DNA from: Holosporaceae bacterium
Lineage (GTDB): Bacteria; Pseudomonadota; Alphaproteobacteria; UBA3830
Direction: 5' to 3'
Assembly (NCBI GenBank): GCA_031284345.1
Contig: JAITAC010000026.1
Coordinates: forward strand, 1 to 15,749
Length of the DNA: 15,749 nucleotides
Of this stretch, positions 1-7,513 are shown in pieces (position 1 is the stretch's first letter; every line of letters begins with the position of its first letter). Below the pieces are notes generated by a model that made no database searches, had not been told where the DNA came from, and worked only from the letters and a program-made list of their open reading frames with translations. The translations under genes were made by a program, and so were the position numbers.

Positions 1-206
1 AACGAATTTTTAAGATGTTTTTGCTACCATGATATGTGTGGGAGTCTGTGCCGCGCGCCACAGGAGAGTGGGAAAGCCACGCGCCACATGGAGAATCTGT
101 GGCTGTCGAAATCCGTAGGGTGGTAGAACTAATGCCAGATCCCACCTCTGATTTGCCGTTGTCGACTGGGCAGCGACTGGTGTACAGCACGCATTCCGCA
201 AGTTGT
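1..206. other. Left-edge region without a recognisable gene
   Basis: I see no recognisable protein here. Short open frames exist on both strands but resemble nothing I know and have no ribosome binding site. The stretch is richer in G+C than the following 150 bases and carries small repeats: CGCGCCACA at 54-62 and again at 80-88, each followed by GGAGA or TGGAGA, and CGACTGG at 163-169 and 174-180. Two short hairpins are possible: CTGTG/CACAG (46-63) and CCACA/TGTGG (84-102). It could be the end of a structured RNA or a decayed gene whose remainder lies to the left. Confidence 0.4.
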
Positions 207-237
207 TTGGATAATTCACAGTGGAATCTGGTATTAT
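207..237 (+). promoter_or_regulatory. Promoter-like sequence, upstream copy
   Basis: TTGGAT (207-212) and TATTAT (232-237) are separated by 19 bases. The segment 207-239 matches 310-342 at 24 of 33 positions, including an identical GGTATTATAT end, so it looks like a duplicated promoter. The 19-base spacer is longer than the optimal 17. It may be a second start for the RNA downstream. Confidence 0.35.
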
Positions 238-263
238 ATCAAGTTCAGGTTTAGCTGTTCAAA

Positions 264-283
264 TAGCATCGCTTAGCATCGCT
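264..283. repeat. Perfect 10-bp tandem duplication
   Basis: TAGCATCGCT occurs twice without a gap (264-273 and 274-283), between the two promoter-like copies. It could be a replication-slippage product or a regulator site; there is no further support for either. Confidence 0.6.
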
Positions 284-309
284 GATTTAGAGGCAGCACA
301 GAGCACGTA

Positions 310-340
310 TTGAACAATTTGTAACTGAATTTGGTATTAT
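310..340 (+). promoter_or_regulatory. Promoter-like sequence for the structured RNA
   Basis: TTGAAC (310-315) and TATTAT (335-340) are separated by 19 bases, predicting a start near 346-348. That lies just upstream of the nested hairpins that begin at 365, so position and direction fit a promoter for the RNA gene. It shares 24 of 33 positions with the copy at 207-239. Confidence 0.45.
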
Positions 341-346
341 ATTTCT

Positions 347-550
347 AAAATCTTCATGAGGCCGACCTGATGGCGATACTCTTCTACTTGCGCTCCGCGG
401 CGACTATGAGCTATAGTGAGACTGATAAGAAGAGTTTATACTCTTGTGCATCAGGTGCTGGGAGTGATTCTCGCTCTAGTGTTCATCCTGCGGATACTGC
501 CGCGGATAGGGAGAAACGTCTTCCTCAGAGGGTACCAAAACCCCTCTTTT
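347..550 (+). ncRNA. Structured small RNA, candidate 6S RNA
   Basis: The stretch is a chain of base-paired elements. ACCTGATG (365-372) pairs with CATCAGGT (449-456). Inside it ACTCTTCT (378-385) pairs with AGAAGAGT (428-435), or alternatively AAGAGT pairs with ACTCTT (430-445). ACTAT/ATAGT (403-417) forms the tip. Then follow GAGTGA/TCGCTC (462-476), CTGCGG/CCGCGG (488-505), AGGGAG/CTTCCT (508-525) and a terminator-like stem. From memory of E. coli 6S RNA, the order CCTGA, CGATA, GCGCTCCGCGG (here 390-400) and TGAGC is shared with its 5' central-bubble strand, and GTT-CA-CCTGCGG near 481-493 resembles its 3' end. 6S RNA binds the sigma-70 holoenzyme as an open-promoter mimic. The outer closing stem is not obvious, so the ends and the family call remain uncertain. 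A 71-codon open frame across it looks accidental. Confidence 0.55.
527..550 (+). terminator. Weak intrinsic terminator after the RNA
   Basis: AGAGGG (527-532) and CCCTCT (542-547) form a 6-bp stem with a 9-base loop, running into TTTT (547-550). The U-tract is short, so readthrough into the thioredoxin-like gene at 603 is possible. Confidence 0.45.
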
Positions 551-602
551 ACCGCAGGACGTCAATAAGAGAATCATCAGTATAAAGAAAGGAATGTATT
601 TC

Positions 603-1151
603 ATGTTTTTTTTCAACAACAATGTTCGTAAGTATATGGCATATTTAGCGGCTTTGGTAGTCTTTTGTTGTGGCTGTGATCAGTCCGAAAGCATTCATCC
701 ACCATTTGCCAATAGTTCCAGATACCTGAAAGAAGGCATTGCATTCGACGATACCATATACAACGCCAACGGCAATCCGATTTCGCTAAAAGATTTCAAG
801 GGCAAGGTTGTCCTTGTGGCATTTTCCACCACCTGGTGTCCGAATTGCCCCGACGTACTGCAGTCGCTGGATAATCTTGAAGCAAAAAATATTCCAGGTC
901 TGAAAATAATCGCCCTCAATGTTGGAAGCGAGGAAATTAATGAGATTAAAATTCATTACAAAAGCCATAATATTCAACTGCTGGACGTATATCGGTCGGT
1001 AAACGGTAAAATAATGAAGGGCATCCAAGGCGTACCGGCCTGTCTGGTGTTCGACACTGATGGGAAATTTGTCTGCGGATACATAGGAAAAACAGACTTC
1101 TGTTCCCGGGAATTTATGGACTTCATTGGGCGTCTTTTGAATAAAAATTGA
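603..1151 (+). CDS. TlpA/ResA-like thioredoxin-fold protein, membrane-anchored or exported
   Basis: This 182-residue protein has a thioredoxin fold of the TlpA/ResA/AhpC-TSA type. A hydrophobic segment at residues 12-24 ends in a Cys cluster (C22, C23, C25). C25 after Gly could be lipidated, but the lipobox is not canonical. The redox motif W-C-P-N-C places the active cysteines at about 79 and 82, and the G-V-P near 145 supplies the cis-proline. Such proteins reduce or isomerise disulfides in the periplasm, often for cytochrome c maturation. I chose ATG 603 because AAGGA at 589-593 lies 9 bases upstream; an earlier in-frame ATG at 594 abuts that site. It is first in a tight + strand cluster, 8 bases before a DUF4139-like gene, hinting that the pair acts in the envelope. 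Three further Cys (about 147, 158, 167) have no assigned role. Confidence 0.8.
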   Translation: MFFFNNNVRKYMAYLAALVVFCCGCDQSESIHPPFANSSRYLKEGIAFDDTIYNANGNPISLKDFKGKVVLVAFSTTWCPNCPDVLQSLDNLEAKNIPGLKIIALNVGSEEINEIKIHYKSHNIQLLDVYRSVNGKIMKGIQGVPACLVFDTDGKFVCGYIGKTDFCSREFMDFIGRLLNKN

Positions 1152-1159
1152 GTGCTAGA

Positions 1160-2644
1160 ATGACGAAACTCCCATCTTATCCTTTTCTAAAAATTTTGTT
1201 CGGAAGTATTTTCCTCTGCTTCGGATCACTATGCAACGGCAGCGATGAGGAAAGCGCACCACAAAATATCCCGGTGGAAAGTCGAGCCACCATTACACAC
1301 GAGGAAGACGGTCCGGGACTCACGAAAAAAAAAGGTCAGCCGGAGGAAAAATCCGCTCCCAAAGACGCCTCCAACGAAAAAAATCAAAAGGACGTCTCGC
1401 TGGTCTGCTATAAAAGCGGTGTTTGCCTCGTGAAAGATCGGCGCGCCATTAAAACTCACTCGGGACTGAACGAAATCACATTCCAGGAAATCGACCCGCT
1501 GGTAAACATGGAGTCCATAAATTTTCGCACGCCAAAAAAAGGAAAAATTCGGGTAGCTAATTTTGTTTTTCATCGCAAAGATTGGTCTCGCTACAATTTA
1601 TTTCAGCGGGCTCTCAATGAGGAAATTTTTTTTCAGCTGGCGGAAAACGGGAAAATAGAAAAAGGAATACTGCTTAGTTTTTCAAAAGAAAATAACAACC
1701 ACTATGCGGTCATAAAAAGCGACGGGAAATGCGTCATAGTGCCGCTGAGCAGCTGCATTGCCATTGGAGAAAATACCATGAAGCATATGGAGCAAAATTC
1801 CCTAGATTTGCAATTTGAAGTCGATGAAGCCGACGATATTGATATCGAAATCAGCTACCTAACTCCCAGCATTCATTGGAAGCATGTCTGTCTCGTGGAT
1901 GTGTTTGAAAAAATGGATCGGGTAGATATCATTTCCCAGGCGCTCATCGAAAATAACACGGACTACGATCTGGAAAATGTCGACATTGTCTTTGATACCT
2001 CCATTCCTGATCTGAATCACGATGGCAAAAGCTTCTACATCGAATCGAAAAGTGTTCTCAGCTATAAACGAAAGCTATCCGTAAAAAAGAATTCCAATTC
2101 CATGTGTGTTTTGAAATCAGCCAAGGAAATCAAGCCGGTGATGGAGCACATAATGAGAATACCGTTTGACGTCATCTATAGTTCCGGATCCAAAGAAACG
2201 AATATTCCGGTAAAAAATTTATTGGTCATAGAGAACATGATCGCCCTGGGCATCGGCGCCGATTTTCATGACAGCGAAGTGCTGTTATTCAGTCGTATGC
2301 AGGGAGAAAGAAATTTTCTGGGAAAACGTATGCTCTCCTCCGTTACCAAAGGAGAAGATTTTATCTTTGAAATTGGCAATGCAACTGGTATAATCGGGAG
2401 CGTGAGGTTGACCGATACCCGTAGATTGTCCGAAAAAAACGTTGAAAATTGGATTAGAGTTCTGGTGAAAAACGATAAAACTACAGACGTCACCGTGTCG
2501 ATCATAATAGATGTGGATGGACTTTGGCACGTTTCCCGAGAAAATATGGAAATGCAAAAATCCGATAAACCGCTGTGGCGTCTAACGCTGAAGCCAAATG
2601 AGACAAAAGAACTGCATTTCAGAATGATAACTGATAATAAATGA
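1160..2644 (+). CDS. Exported DUF4139-like protein
   Basis: The 494-residue product starts with a basic-hydrophobic signal sequence (residues 1-27). A charged linker rich in Glu, Lys and Pro follows to about residue 75. At 79-125 there is a pattern typical of the N-terminal region of DUF4139 proteins: V-S-L-V-x-Y-x-S-G-x-x-x-V, then a G-L-N-E-I motif. From about 231 the I-S-Y-L-T-P-S-I-H-W segment, a strand-rich middle part and the final W-x-L-x-L-x-P-x-E-T-K-E-L match the overall DUF4139 layout. The molecular role of this family is poorly known; some members are called mucoidy inhibitor A. ATG 1160 is preferred; a TTG at 1148 in the same frame is possible and the upstream Shine-Dalgarno is weak. 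A run of nine A at 1325-1333 encodes three Lys. The gene ends just before or overlapping def, depending on the def start. Confidence 0.65.
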   Translation: MTKLPSYPFLKILFGSIFLCFGSLCNGSDEESAPQNIPVESRATITHEEDGPGLTKKKGQPEEKSAPKDASNEKNQKDVSLVCYKSGVCLVKDRRAIKTHSGLNEITFQEIDPLVNMESINFRTPKKGKIRVANFVFHRKDWSRYNLFQRALNEEIFFQLAENGKIEKGILLSFSKENNNHYAVIKSDGKCVIVPLSSCIAIGENTMKHMEQNSLDLQFEVDEADDIDIEISYLTPSIHWKHVCLVDVFEKMDRVDIISQALIENNTDYDLENVDIVFDTSIPDLNHDGKSFYIESKSVLSYKRKLSVKKNSNSMCVLKSAKEIKPVMEHIMRIPFDVIYSSGSKETNIPVKNLLVIENMIALGIGADFHDSEVLLFSRMQGERNFLGKRMLSSVTKGEDFIFEIGNATGIIGSVRLTDTRRLSEKNVENWIRVLVKNDKTTDVTVSIIIDVDGLWHVSRENMEMQKSDKPLWRLTLKPNETKELHFRMITDNK

Positions 2645-2661
2645 ATGAATGGACGTGCATA

Positions 2662-3195
2662 ATGGAAATAATAAAATATCCCCATAGTATTCTGTTAAAA
2701 AAATGCGAAAAAGTCGCCGTTGGCGATGAAAAATGCGCCAGGCTATTGGATAAAATGCTGGTGACCCTTCACAGAGTTGCAGGAGCAGGATTGGCCGCTC
2801 CCCAGGTGGGCATAGCCAAAAGAATGGTGGTGATAGATTTGCGGGAAATAGATGAAGCGCAGAAAATCTACAAGATGATAAATCCCATATTCACTTGGAA
2901 ATCAAACGTTAGTGTGGAATCCGAGGAAGGATGCCTGTCCATTCCGTTTTTGCGCGAAATTATTCAGCGGCACGAAAGCGTGTCTGTGGAATATTTGGAC
3001 GAGAATTTTCAAAAATGCACCATAGAAAAAGCAACGGGATTTTTGGCCTATTGCCTGCAGCATGAGCTGGATCACCTGGACGGAAAACTCTACATAGACC
3101 TACTGAGCAAAGTAAAACGCGCCAGCGCACTCCGGAAATATAAAAAATTACTGGAAGAACAATCAAAAACTGGAGAAAATAATGCCCCATTGTGA
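2662..3195 (+). CDS. def: Peptide deformylase
   Basis: The enzyme removes the N-formyl group from new polypeptides. All three family motifs are present: G-A-G-L-A-A-P-Q at about 41-48, E-G-C-L-S-I-P at 89-95 with metal-ligand Cys91, and Q-H-E-L-D-H at 133-138, whose two His bind the metal and whose Glu is catalytic. At 177 residues it has normal length. I prefer ATG 2662, which gives a typical deformylase N-terminus and has TGGA 8 bases upstream. ATG 2641, which overlaps the previous stop in an ATGA, would add seven residues. It overlaps fmt by 14 bases, the classic def-fmt pairing: Fmt formylates the initiator tRNA and Def removes the formyl group after translation. Expression is probably coupled by translation through the overlap. 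Confidence 0.95.
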   Translation: MEIIKYPHSILLKKCEKVAVGDEKCARLLDKMLVTLHRVAGAGLAAPQVGIAKRMVVIDLREIDEAQKIYKMINPIFTWKSNVSVESEEGCLSIPFLREIIQRHESVSVEYLDENFQKCTIEKATGFLAYCLQHELDHLDGKLYIDLLSKVKRASALRKYKKLLEEQSKTGENNAPL

Positions 3196-4129
3196 TCCAA
3201 AAAATATGCGAATTGTTTTCATGGGAACCGCCAATTTTTCCCTAAAATCCCTTGTGGCAATGCAGGAAGCGGGCTTTAACATTGTGGCCGTATACACGCA
3301 ATCTCCGAAGCCGTCCGGACGCAATTACAAGATAAAAAAATCCGCCGTGCAGGACTTCGGGGAAAATAAAATGTCCCAGACGCCAATCCATACTCCCAAA
3401 AGTCTGCGCAACCCTGAGCAGCTGGAACTGTTCCGGTCTCTAAAGCCCGATTTAGCGATAGTTTCGTCCTACGGCCTGATTATTCCCCAGAGCATTTTGG
3501 ATGTTCCTACTCACGGATTCATTAATATTCATGCGTCCATTCTTCCCCGCTGGAGGGGAGCTGCTCCCATTCAGGCTGCCCTCCTCGCCGGAGACCAAGA
3601 AACCGGCGTTAGCATCATGAAAATGGACGCCGGCATTGATACGGGAGATGTCATGGCGATTCAATCCCTGGCAATTACGCCCGAAACCAATCACGGAGAA
3701 TTATCGGAAAAACTCGCCATTCTGGGAGCAAAAATGATTCTGGAAACGCTCTGCAATCTCGAAAAAAATCTTATGAACGCGCAGCCGCAGCCAGAATTCG
3801 GAGTCACCTATGCCGCAAAAATATCAAAAGAGTCCTGCCGCATCAACTGGAGCAACTCCGCCGAAAATATTCTAAGACAGATTCGGGCGTTTTCTCCGCT
3901 TCCGGCCGCCTGGAGCGAAATAGAAGGTTTGCGCATAAAAATTCTTGACGCCGCCGCCCTGGAGAATCACGAAAAAAAATCAGCGGGGACTCTGCTGGAA
4001 AACGGCTGCGTCTGCTGCGGAATCGGTCAACTCAAACTCCTGACAATTCAACCGGAAGGAAAAAATGAAATGAAAGCAGAAGATTTTATGCGCGGTCACA
4101 GACATTTTGTTGGAAAATCGTTCGTATAG
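3182..4129 (+). CDS. fmt: Methionyl-tRNA formyltransferase
   Basis: The protein transfers the formyl group of 10-formyl-tetrahydrofolate to Met-tRNA(fMet). The N-terminal formyltransferase domain (about 9-190) contains the I-N-I-H-A-S-x-L-P-R-W-R-G-A-A-P core. Asn115, His117 and Asp153 correspond to E. coli Asn106, His108 and Asp144 with a uniform shift of nine. The C-terminal OB-like tRNA-binding domain covers about 210-310. At 315 residues it is of usual length. ATG 3182 has GGAG six bases upstream; an in-frame ATG at 3206 sits where many family members start but lacks a binding site, so the extra eight residues are probably real. It overlaps def by 14 bases. An A8 run lies at 3972-3979. 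The formyl donor depends on folate metabolism, to which folC later in the cluster contributes. Confidence 0.95.
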   Translation: MPHCDPKNMRIVFMGTANFSLKSLVAMQEAGFNIVAVYTQSPKPSGRNYKIKKSAVQDFGENKMSQTPIHTPKSLRNPEQLELFRSLKPDLAIVSSYGLIIPQSILDVPTHGFINIHASILPRWRGAAPIQAALLAGDQETGVSIMKMDAGIDTGDVMAIQSLAITPETNHGELSEKLAILGAKMILETLCNLEKNLMNAQPQPEFGVTYAAKISKESCRINWSNSAENILRQIRAFSPLPAAWSEIEGLRIKILDAAALENHEKKSAGTLLENGCVCCGIGQLKLLTIQPEGKNEMKAEDFMRGHRHFVGKSFV

Positions 4130-4144
4130 TTGCGGGAAAATAAT

Positions 4145-5113
4145 TTGAATAGCGAATCCAGCAGAAAAGCATCGGGAAAAATAATCGATGAGCAAATTTT
4201 GTCCGATGAGCTGAAAATTTTTCTATTGGAATGGCTAGAGGAGCTGCGTGTTCAGCGTCGTTATTCCGTTCATACTATTTCCGCCTACGAGAACGACATA
4301 AAAAATTTCTTTCATTTTCTGAACGACCATTTCGCCGAAAAAATATCACTCCAGACACTACGGCAGCTGAAAATTTCCGATTTCAGGGCCTGGTTATCTG
4401 CCCGCATTAGCGTTGGCATGAGTCCCAGGTCCAATGTCCGATCCCTATCATCGGCAAGATCGCTTTTTAATTTTTTAGCAAAAAAAAATTTGCTGGATCT
4501 GAAGGTAATTCATGCGGTGAAGCGGCCCAAATTACCGGCTCTGCTGCCGAAGCCTCTGAACGAAAGCGCCATTCTGGATTTTATCAATTGTGCCACGTTT
4601 TTCGCCAATGATCCGGACTGGGTGACGGATCGCGATCGGGCATTATTCACGCTTCTTTACTGCACCGGCATGCGCATAAACGAAGCGCTTTCCATAAAAA
4701 CCTCTGAAGTAGCGTCGGAGATAAAAATAACCGGCAAAGGGAAAAAGGATCGCATTGTAATTCTTTTACCACTGGCTCTGGAGAGAGTAAAAAAATACAT
4801 TTTCAGTTGTCCACATGATATATCTGCCGGCTATCTGTTTGTTGGAGTAATGGGAAAGAAGTTGCAGGCGTCCTATGTGGATAATCGATTGCAAAAGTTA
4901 AGAACGGTGTACAATCTTCCTGATCATGCTAGTGCTCATGCTTTTAGGCATAGTTTTGCTACGCATCTTATTCAGAAAGGCGTGGATCTGCGGTCGATGC
5001 AGGAGTTGCTCGGACACGAATCGCTTTCTAGCACTCAGATCTATACGGATGTGGATGATTATAATATACTAAAAATATATGAGAAATCTCATCCTTTGGA
5101 AATAAAAAAGTAA
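4145..5113 (+). CDS. xerC: Tyrosine recombinase XerC
   Basis: A site-specific tyrosine recombinase of 322 residues. A SAM-like core-binding domain (about 25-115) precedes the catalytic domain, with Arg177 in T-G-M-R-I-N-E-A-L, Lys200 in G-K-G-K-K-D-R, His265 and Arg268 in H-A-F-R-H-S-F-A-T-H, His291 in L-L-G-H-E and the nucleophile Tyr300 in Q-I-Y-T. The end I-Y-E-K-S-H-P fits XerC rather than XerD. With XerD it resolves chromosome dimers at dif. There is no ATG near the N-terminus; TTG 4145 has GCGGGA seven bases upstream, and TTG 4130 directly after the fmt stop is the alternative. An A9 run at 4480-4488 and a block of T-ending codons around 4918-4977, unlike the rest of the gene, are odd. 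It lies inside a housekeeping cluster, so it is unlikely to be a phage integrase. Confidence 0.88.
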   Translation: MNSESSRKASGKIIDEQILSDELKIFLLEWLEELRVQRRYSVHTISAYENDIKNFFHFLNDHFAEKISLQTLRQLKISDFRAWLSARISVGMSPRSNVRSLSSARSLFNFLAKKNLLDLKVIHAVKRPKLPALLPKPLNESAILDFINCATFFANDPDWVTDRDRALFTLLYCTGMRINEALSIKTSEVASEIKITGKGKKDRIVILLPLALERVKKYIFSCPHDISAGYLFVGVMGKKLQASYVDNRLQKLRTVYNLPDHASAHAFRHSFATHLIQKGVDLRSMQELLGHESLSSTQIYTDVDDYNILKIYEKSHPLEIKK

Positions 5114-5126
5114 TTGCAGGTGAAAT

Positions 5127-6173
5127 ATGCAGAAAAAAATCAAATGTGTTGTGGGGATGTCTGGCGGAGTCGATAGCGCTGTTTCCACTTTACTAATGCG
5201 GGAGCGGGGCTATGACGTCGTTGGCTGCACATTCAGGATGTTCGACTCCCCCGGATCCCAAAAGGCCATCGCCGACGCTCAACAGATCGCAGAATTTCTC
5301 GGCCTAAAACACGAAGTGGTAGAATGTGCGCCGGATTTTAAAGAGCATGTCATGGATTATTTTGTAGATTCCTATGAAAAGGGTCTTACGCCGAATCCCT
5401 GTATCATGTGCAATAAATTTTTGAAATTTCACTATTTGGACGAAGTACGCAAAAAACACGACGCCGATTTTCTCGTTACCGGCCACTACGCCAAAATAAA
5501 AAGAGACGAAGCGGATCCATTTTCCTACGTAGAGTTGCATCGGGCCGATGACAAAACTCGGGACCAGAGCTATTTTCTCTACGCCGTCGATCCCAACATC
5601 TTGCGCCACACTATATTTCCTCTGGGAGAGTATACCAAGCCAACTGTTCGGGAAATTGCCGCTCAAAATGGCATTCATGTGGCTCAAAAATCTGATAGTC
5701 AGGACATCTGCTTTATTCCGGATCGGGACTATGTATCATTCATTCGGCGATATTCTCTCCACAATAGCGGCTTCGAAAGCGGCGACATAGTTGACAGAAA
5801 TGGGGTCCTACTTGGCCGCCACAAGGGCATCGTGAACTACACCATTGGCCAGCGCAAAGGACTGAATTTATCTGGCGGGCCGTTTTTTGTCTGTGGCATC
5901 GACGCCGCCAAAAACGAAATTATCGTATCTCATCTGGAGAACCTTCGGGAAAACATAGTGCATCTGCGGAATGTGAAGTTCCTTAACGGAGAGTTCCTCG
6001 GAGATTGTCAGGTGCAGGTGCGACTCTGCAGCAAGAGAGCCAGCGCCTGCGTCCGTAAAAATTCAGAGGAGTACTTTGTGCAGCTGTACTCTCCGGAATT
6101 CGGCGTTGCCAAAGGGCAACATTGCGTATTTTTCGATGATACCCGTGTCATCGGCGGTGGAGCAATCTGCTAA
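5127..6173 (+). CDS. mnmA: tRNA-specific 2-thiouridylase MnmA
   Basis: MnmA (TrmU) makes the 2-thio group of U34 in tRNAs for Lys, Glu and Gln, using ATP and sulfur passed from a relay. The P-loop S-G-G-V-D-S is at residues 12-17. The catalytic Cys95 lies in P-N-P-C-I-M-C-N and its partner Cys195 in S-Q-D-I-C-F-I, corresponding to E. coli Cys102 and Cys199. T-G-H-Y-A-K at 118-123 and the Y-T-I-G-Q-R-K-G-L block near residue 240 are also typical. At 348 residues it is slightly shorter than many homologues, mainly between the P-loop region and about residue 50. The start ATG has AGG six bases upstream. It follows xerC by 13 bases and precedes xseA by 23, in the same probable operon. Confidence 0.95.
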   Translation: MQKKIKCVVGMSGGVDSAVSTLLMRERGYDVVGCTFRMFDSPGSQKAIADAQQIAEFLGLKHEVVECAPDFKEHVMDYFVDSYEKGLTPNPCIMCNKFLKFHYLDEVRKKHDADFLVTGHYAKIKRDEADPFSYVELHRADDKTRDQSYFLYAVDPNILRHTIFPLGEYTKPTVREIAAQNGIHVAQKSDSQDICFIPDRDYVSFIRRYSLHNSGFESGDIVDRNGVLLGRHKGIVNYTIGQRKGLNLSGGPFFVCGIDAAKNEIIVSHLENLRENIVHLRNVKFLNGEFLGDCQVQVRLCSKRASACVRKNSEEYFVQLYSPEFGVAKGQHCVFFDDTRVIGGGAIC

Positions 6174-6196
6174 AATCTTTTGGGGAGTTTAAATAA

Positions 6197-7513
6197 ATGG
6201 AAGAGTATACCGTTTCCAGGCTTTCGGCGCTGATAAAGCGATCAATGGAACAGAACTTCAGCAAAATACAGCTGAAGGCAGAAGTAAGCGCGCTGAAAGT
6301 GCATTCGTCCGGACATCTGTACTTCGCTCTCAAAGACGCCGAAGCCGTAATCGACGCCGTCTGCTGGAAATACGTAGCCCAAAAGCAAAACATAAAACTG
6401 CAGGACGGAATGGAAATAAAATGCGTTGGACAGGTTACCACATACCCCATGAGATCCAAGTATCAATTCGTAGTAGAGCAATTCGAGCTTTCGGGAACCG
6501 GAGAACTACTGAAAATCCTCGAAGAACGAAAAAATAAATTATCCGCCGAGGGACTGTTTGATCCCTCTCGCAAAAAACCAATTCCATTTTTGCCGCACAC
6601 CATTGGCATCATCACTTCCCCCACCGGAGCCGTCATAAGAGATATGCTGCAGCGCATAGGTCAGCGATTCCCGCGGCACATATTATTATGGCCGGTGCTG
6701 GTGCAGGGACTGGATGCATGTCGGCAAATCGTGGCAGCCGTCGACGGCATGAATGCGCTGCCGCCTGATAAAAAACCCGATCTGCTAATCATTGCCCGCG
6801 GCGGCGGAAGTTTCGAAGATCTCATGCCCTTCAATGAAGAAGATATTGTCAGAGCCGTAGCCCGCAGCGCTATTCCAATCATATCTGCGGTAGGACATGA
6901 AACCGATACCACTCTGATCGACTACGCCGCAGATCTGCGCGCTCCAACTCCAACAGCGGCAGCGGAATTCGCCGTACCGGAAAAAATAAAATTACATGCA
7001 GACATACATCGAATCTTTTCAAAATTACATCTAATTATGTCCAGTAACATGGAGAAAAAGCGCTTGTTCCTGAAGTCAAATAAAATTTTGAACATACGCG
7101 GAATAATTACGGAAAAAATTCAGCGGGTAGACTACACCTTCGATCGAGCAATGGCCTCCATCAATAAATTTATCGCCGCTAAAAAACTGGCGCTGGCGAA
7201 AATTATTTTGCCAAAACCATTGGTGAAAGCGAATGTCAACGATGTCTTCCAGAAGCTGAAATTTTTATTTTTTACTAAATTCGAGACGGCAAAAAATAAT
7301 TTTGCGATTCTGGCCAACGGTATGGAATCGAATTCGCACGTTAATATTCTACGCAAAGGATTTGCCTTTGTGGAATCTTCCACAATGATTCCGATTACAT
7401 CTGTGGCAGAAGCCGAAAAATATCATTTTTTTAGCTTGACATTTTCGGATGGAAAAATAAAAGTAAGGAAAGAAGCGACTCAGGTGGACCTCTTTGACAT
7501 GGATGTAAAATGA
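6197..7513 (+). CDS. xseA: Exodeoxyribonuclease VII large subunit
   Basis: XseA is the catalytic subunit of exonuclease VII, which degrades single-stranded DNA to short oligonucleotides during repair and recombination. An N-terminal OB-fold (about 1-100) with S-S-G-H-L-Y-F-A-L-K-D is followed by the nuclease domain: G-I-I-T-S-P-T-G-A-V-I-R-D (137-149), R-G-G-G-S-F-E-D-L (201-209), S-A-V-G-H-E-T-D (230-237) and R-A-P-T-P-T-A-A-A-E (248-257). A long helical segment follows and a small C-terminal part ends near residue 438, close to the family length. ATG 6197 has GGGGAG about nine bases upstream. Its stop overlaps the uppP start in an ATGA. The small subunit xseB, required for the active complex, is not in this window. 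Confidence 0.95.
   Translation: MEEYTVSRLSALIKRSMEQNFSKIQLKAEVSALKVHSSGHLYFALKDAEAVIDAVCWKYVAQKQNIKLQDGMEIKCVGQVTTYPMRSKYQFVVEQFELSGTGELLKILEERKNKLSAEGLFDPSRKKPIPFLPHTIGIITSPTGAVIRDMLQRIGQRFPRHILLWPVLVQGLDACRQIVAAVDGMNALPPDKKPDLLIIARGGGSFEDLMPFNEEDIVRAVARSAIPIISAVGHETDTTLIDYAADLRAPTPTAAAEFAVPEKIKLHADIHRIFSKLHLIMSSNMEKKRLFLKSNKILNIRGIITEKIQRVDYTFDRAMASINKFIAAKKLALAKIILPKPLVKANVNDVFQKLKFLFFTKFETAKNNFAILANGMESNSHVNILRKGFAFVESSTMIPITSVAEAEKYHFFSLTFSDGKIKVRKEATQVDLFDMDVK

Noticed and set aside
370..585. 71-codon open frame on the + strand
   Set aside because: It runs through the chain of hairpins and the terminator, has no ribosome binding site and an unfamiliar Ser/Arg-rich product; the RNA explanation is better.
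4145..5113. Phage or island integrase
   Set aside because: The sequence and its ending fit XerC, it is embedded between fmt and mnmA in a tight cluster, and no attachment repeats, tRNA or phage genes are nearby.
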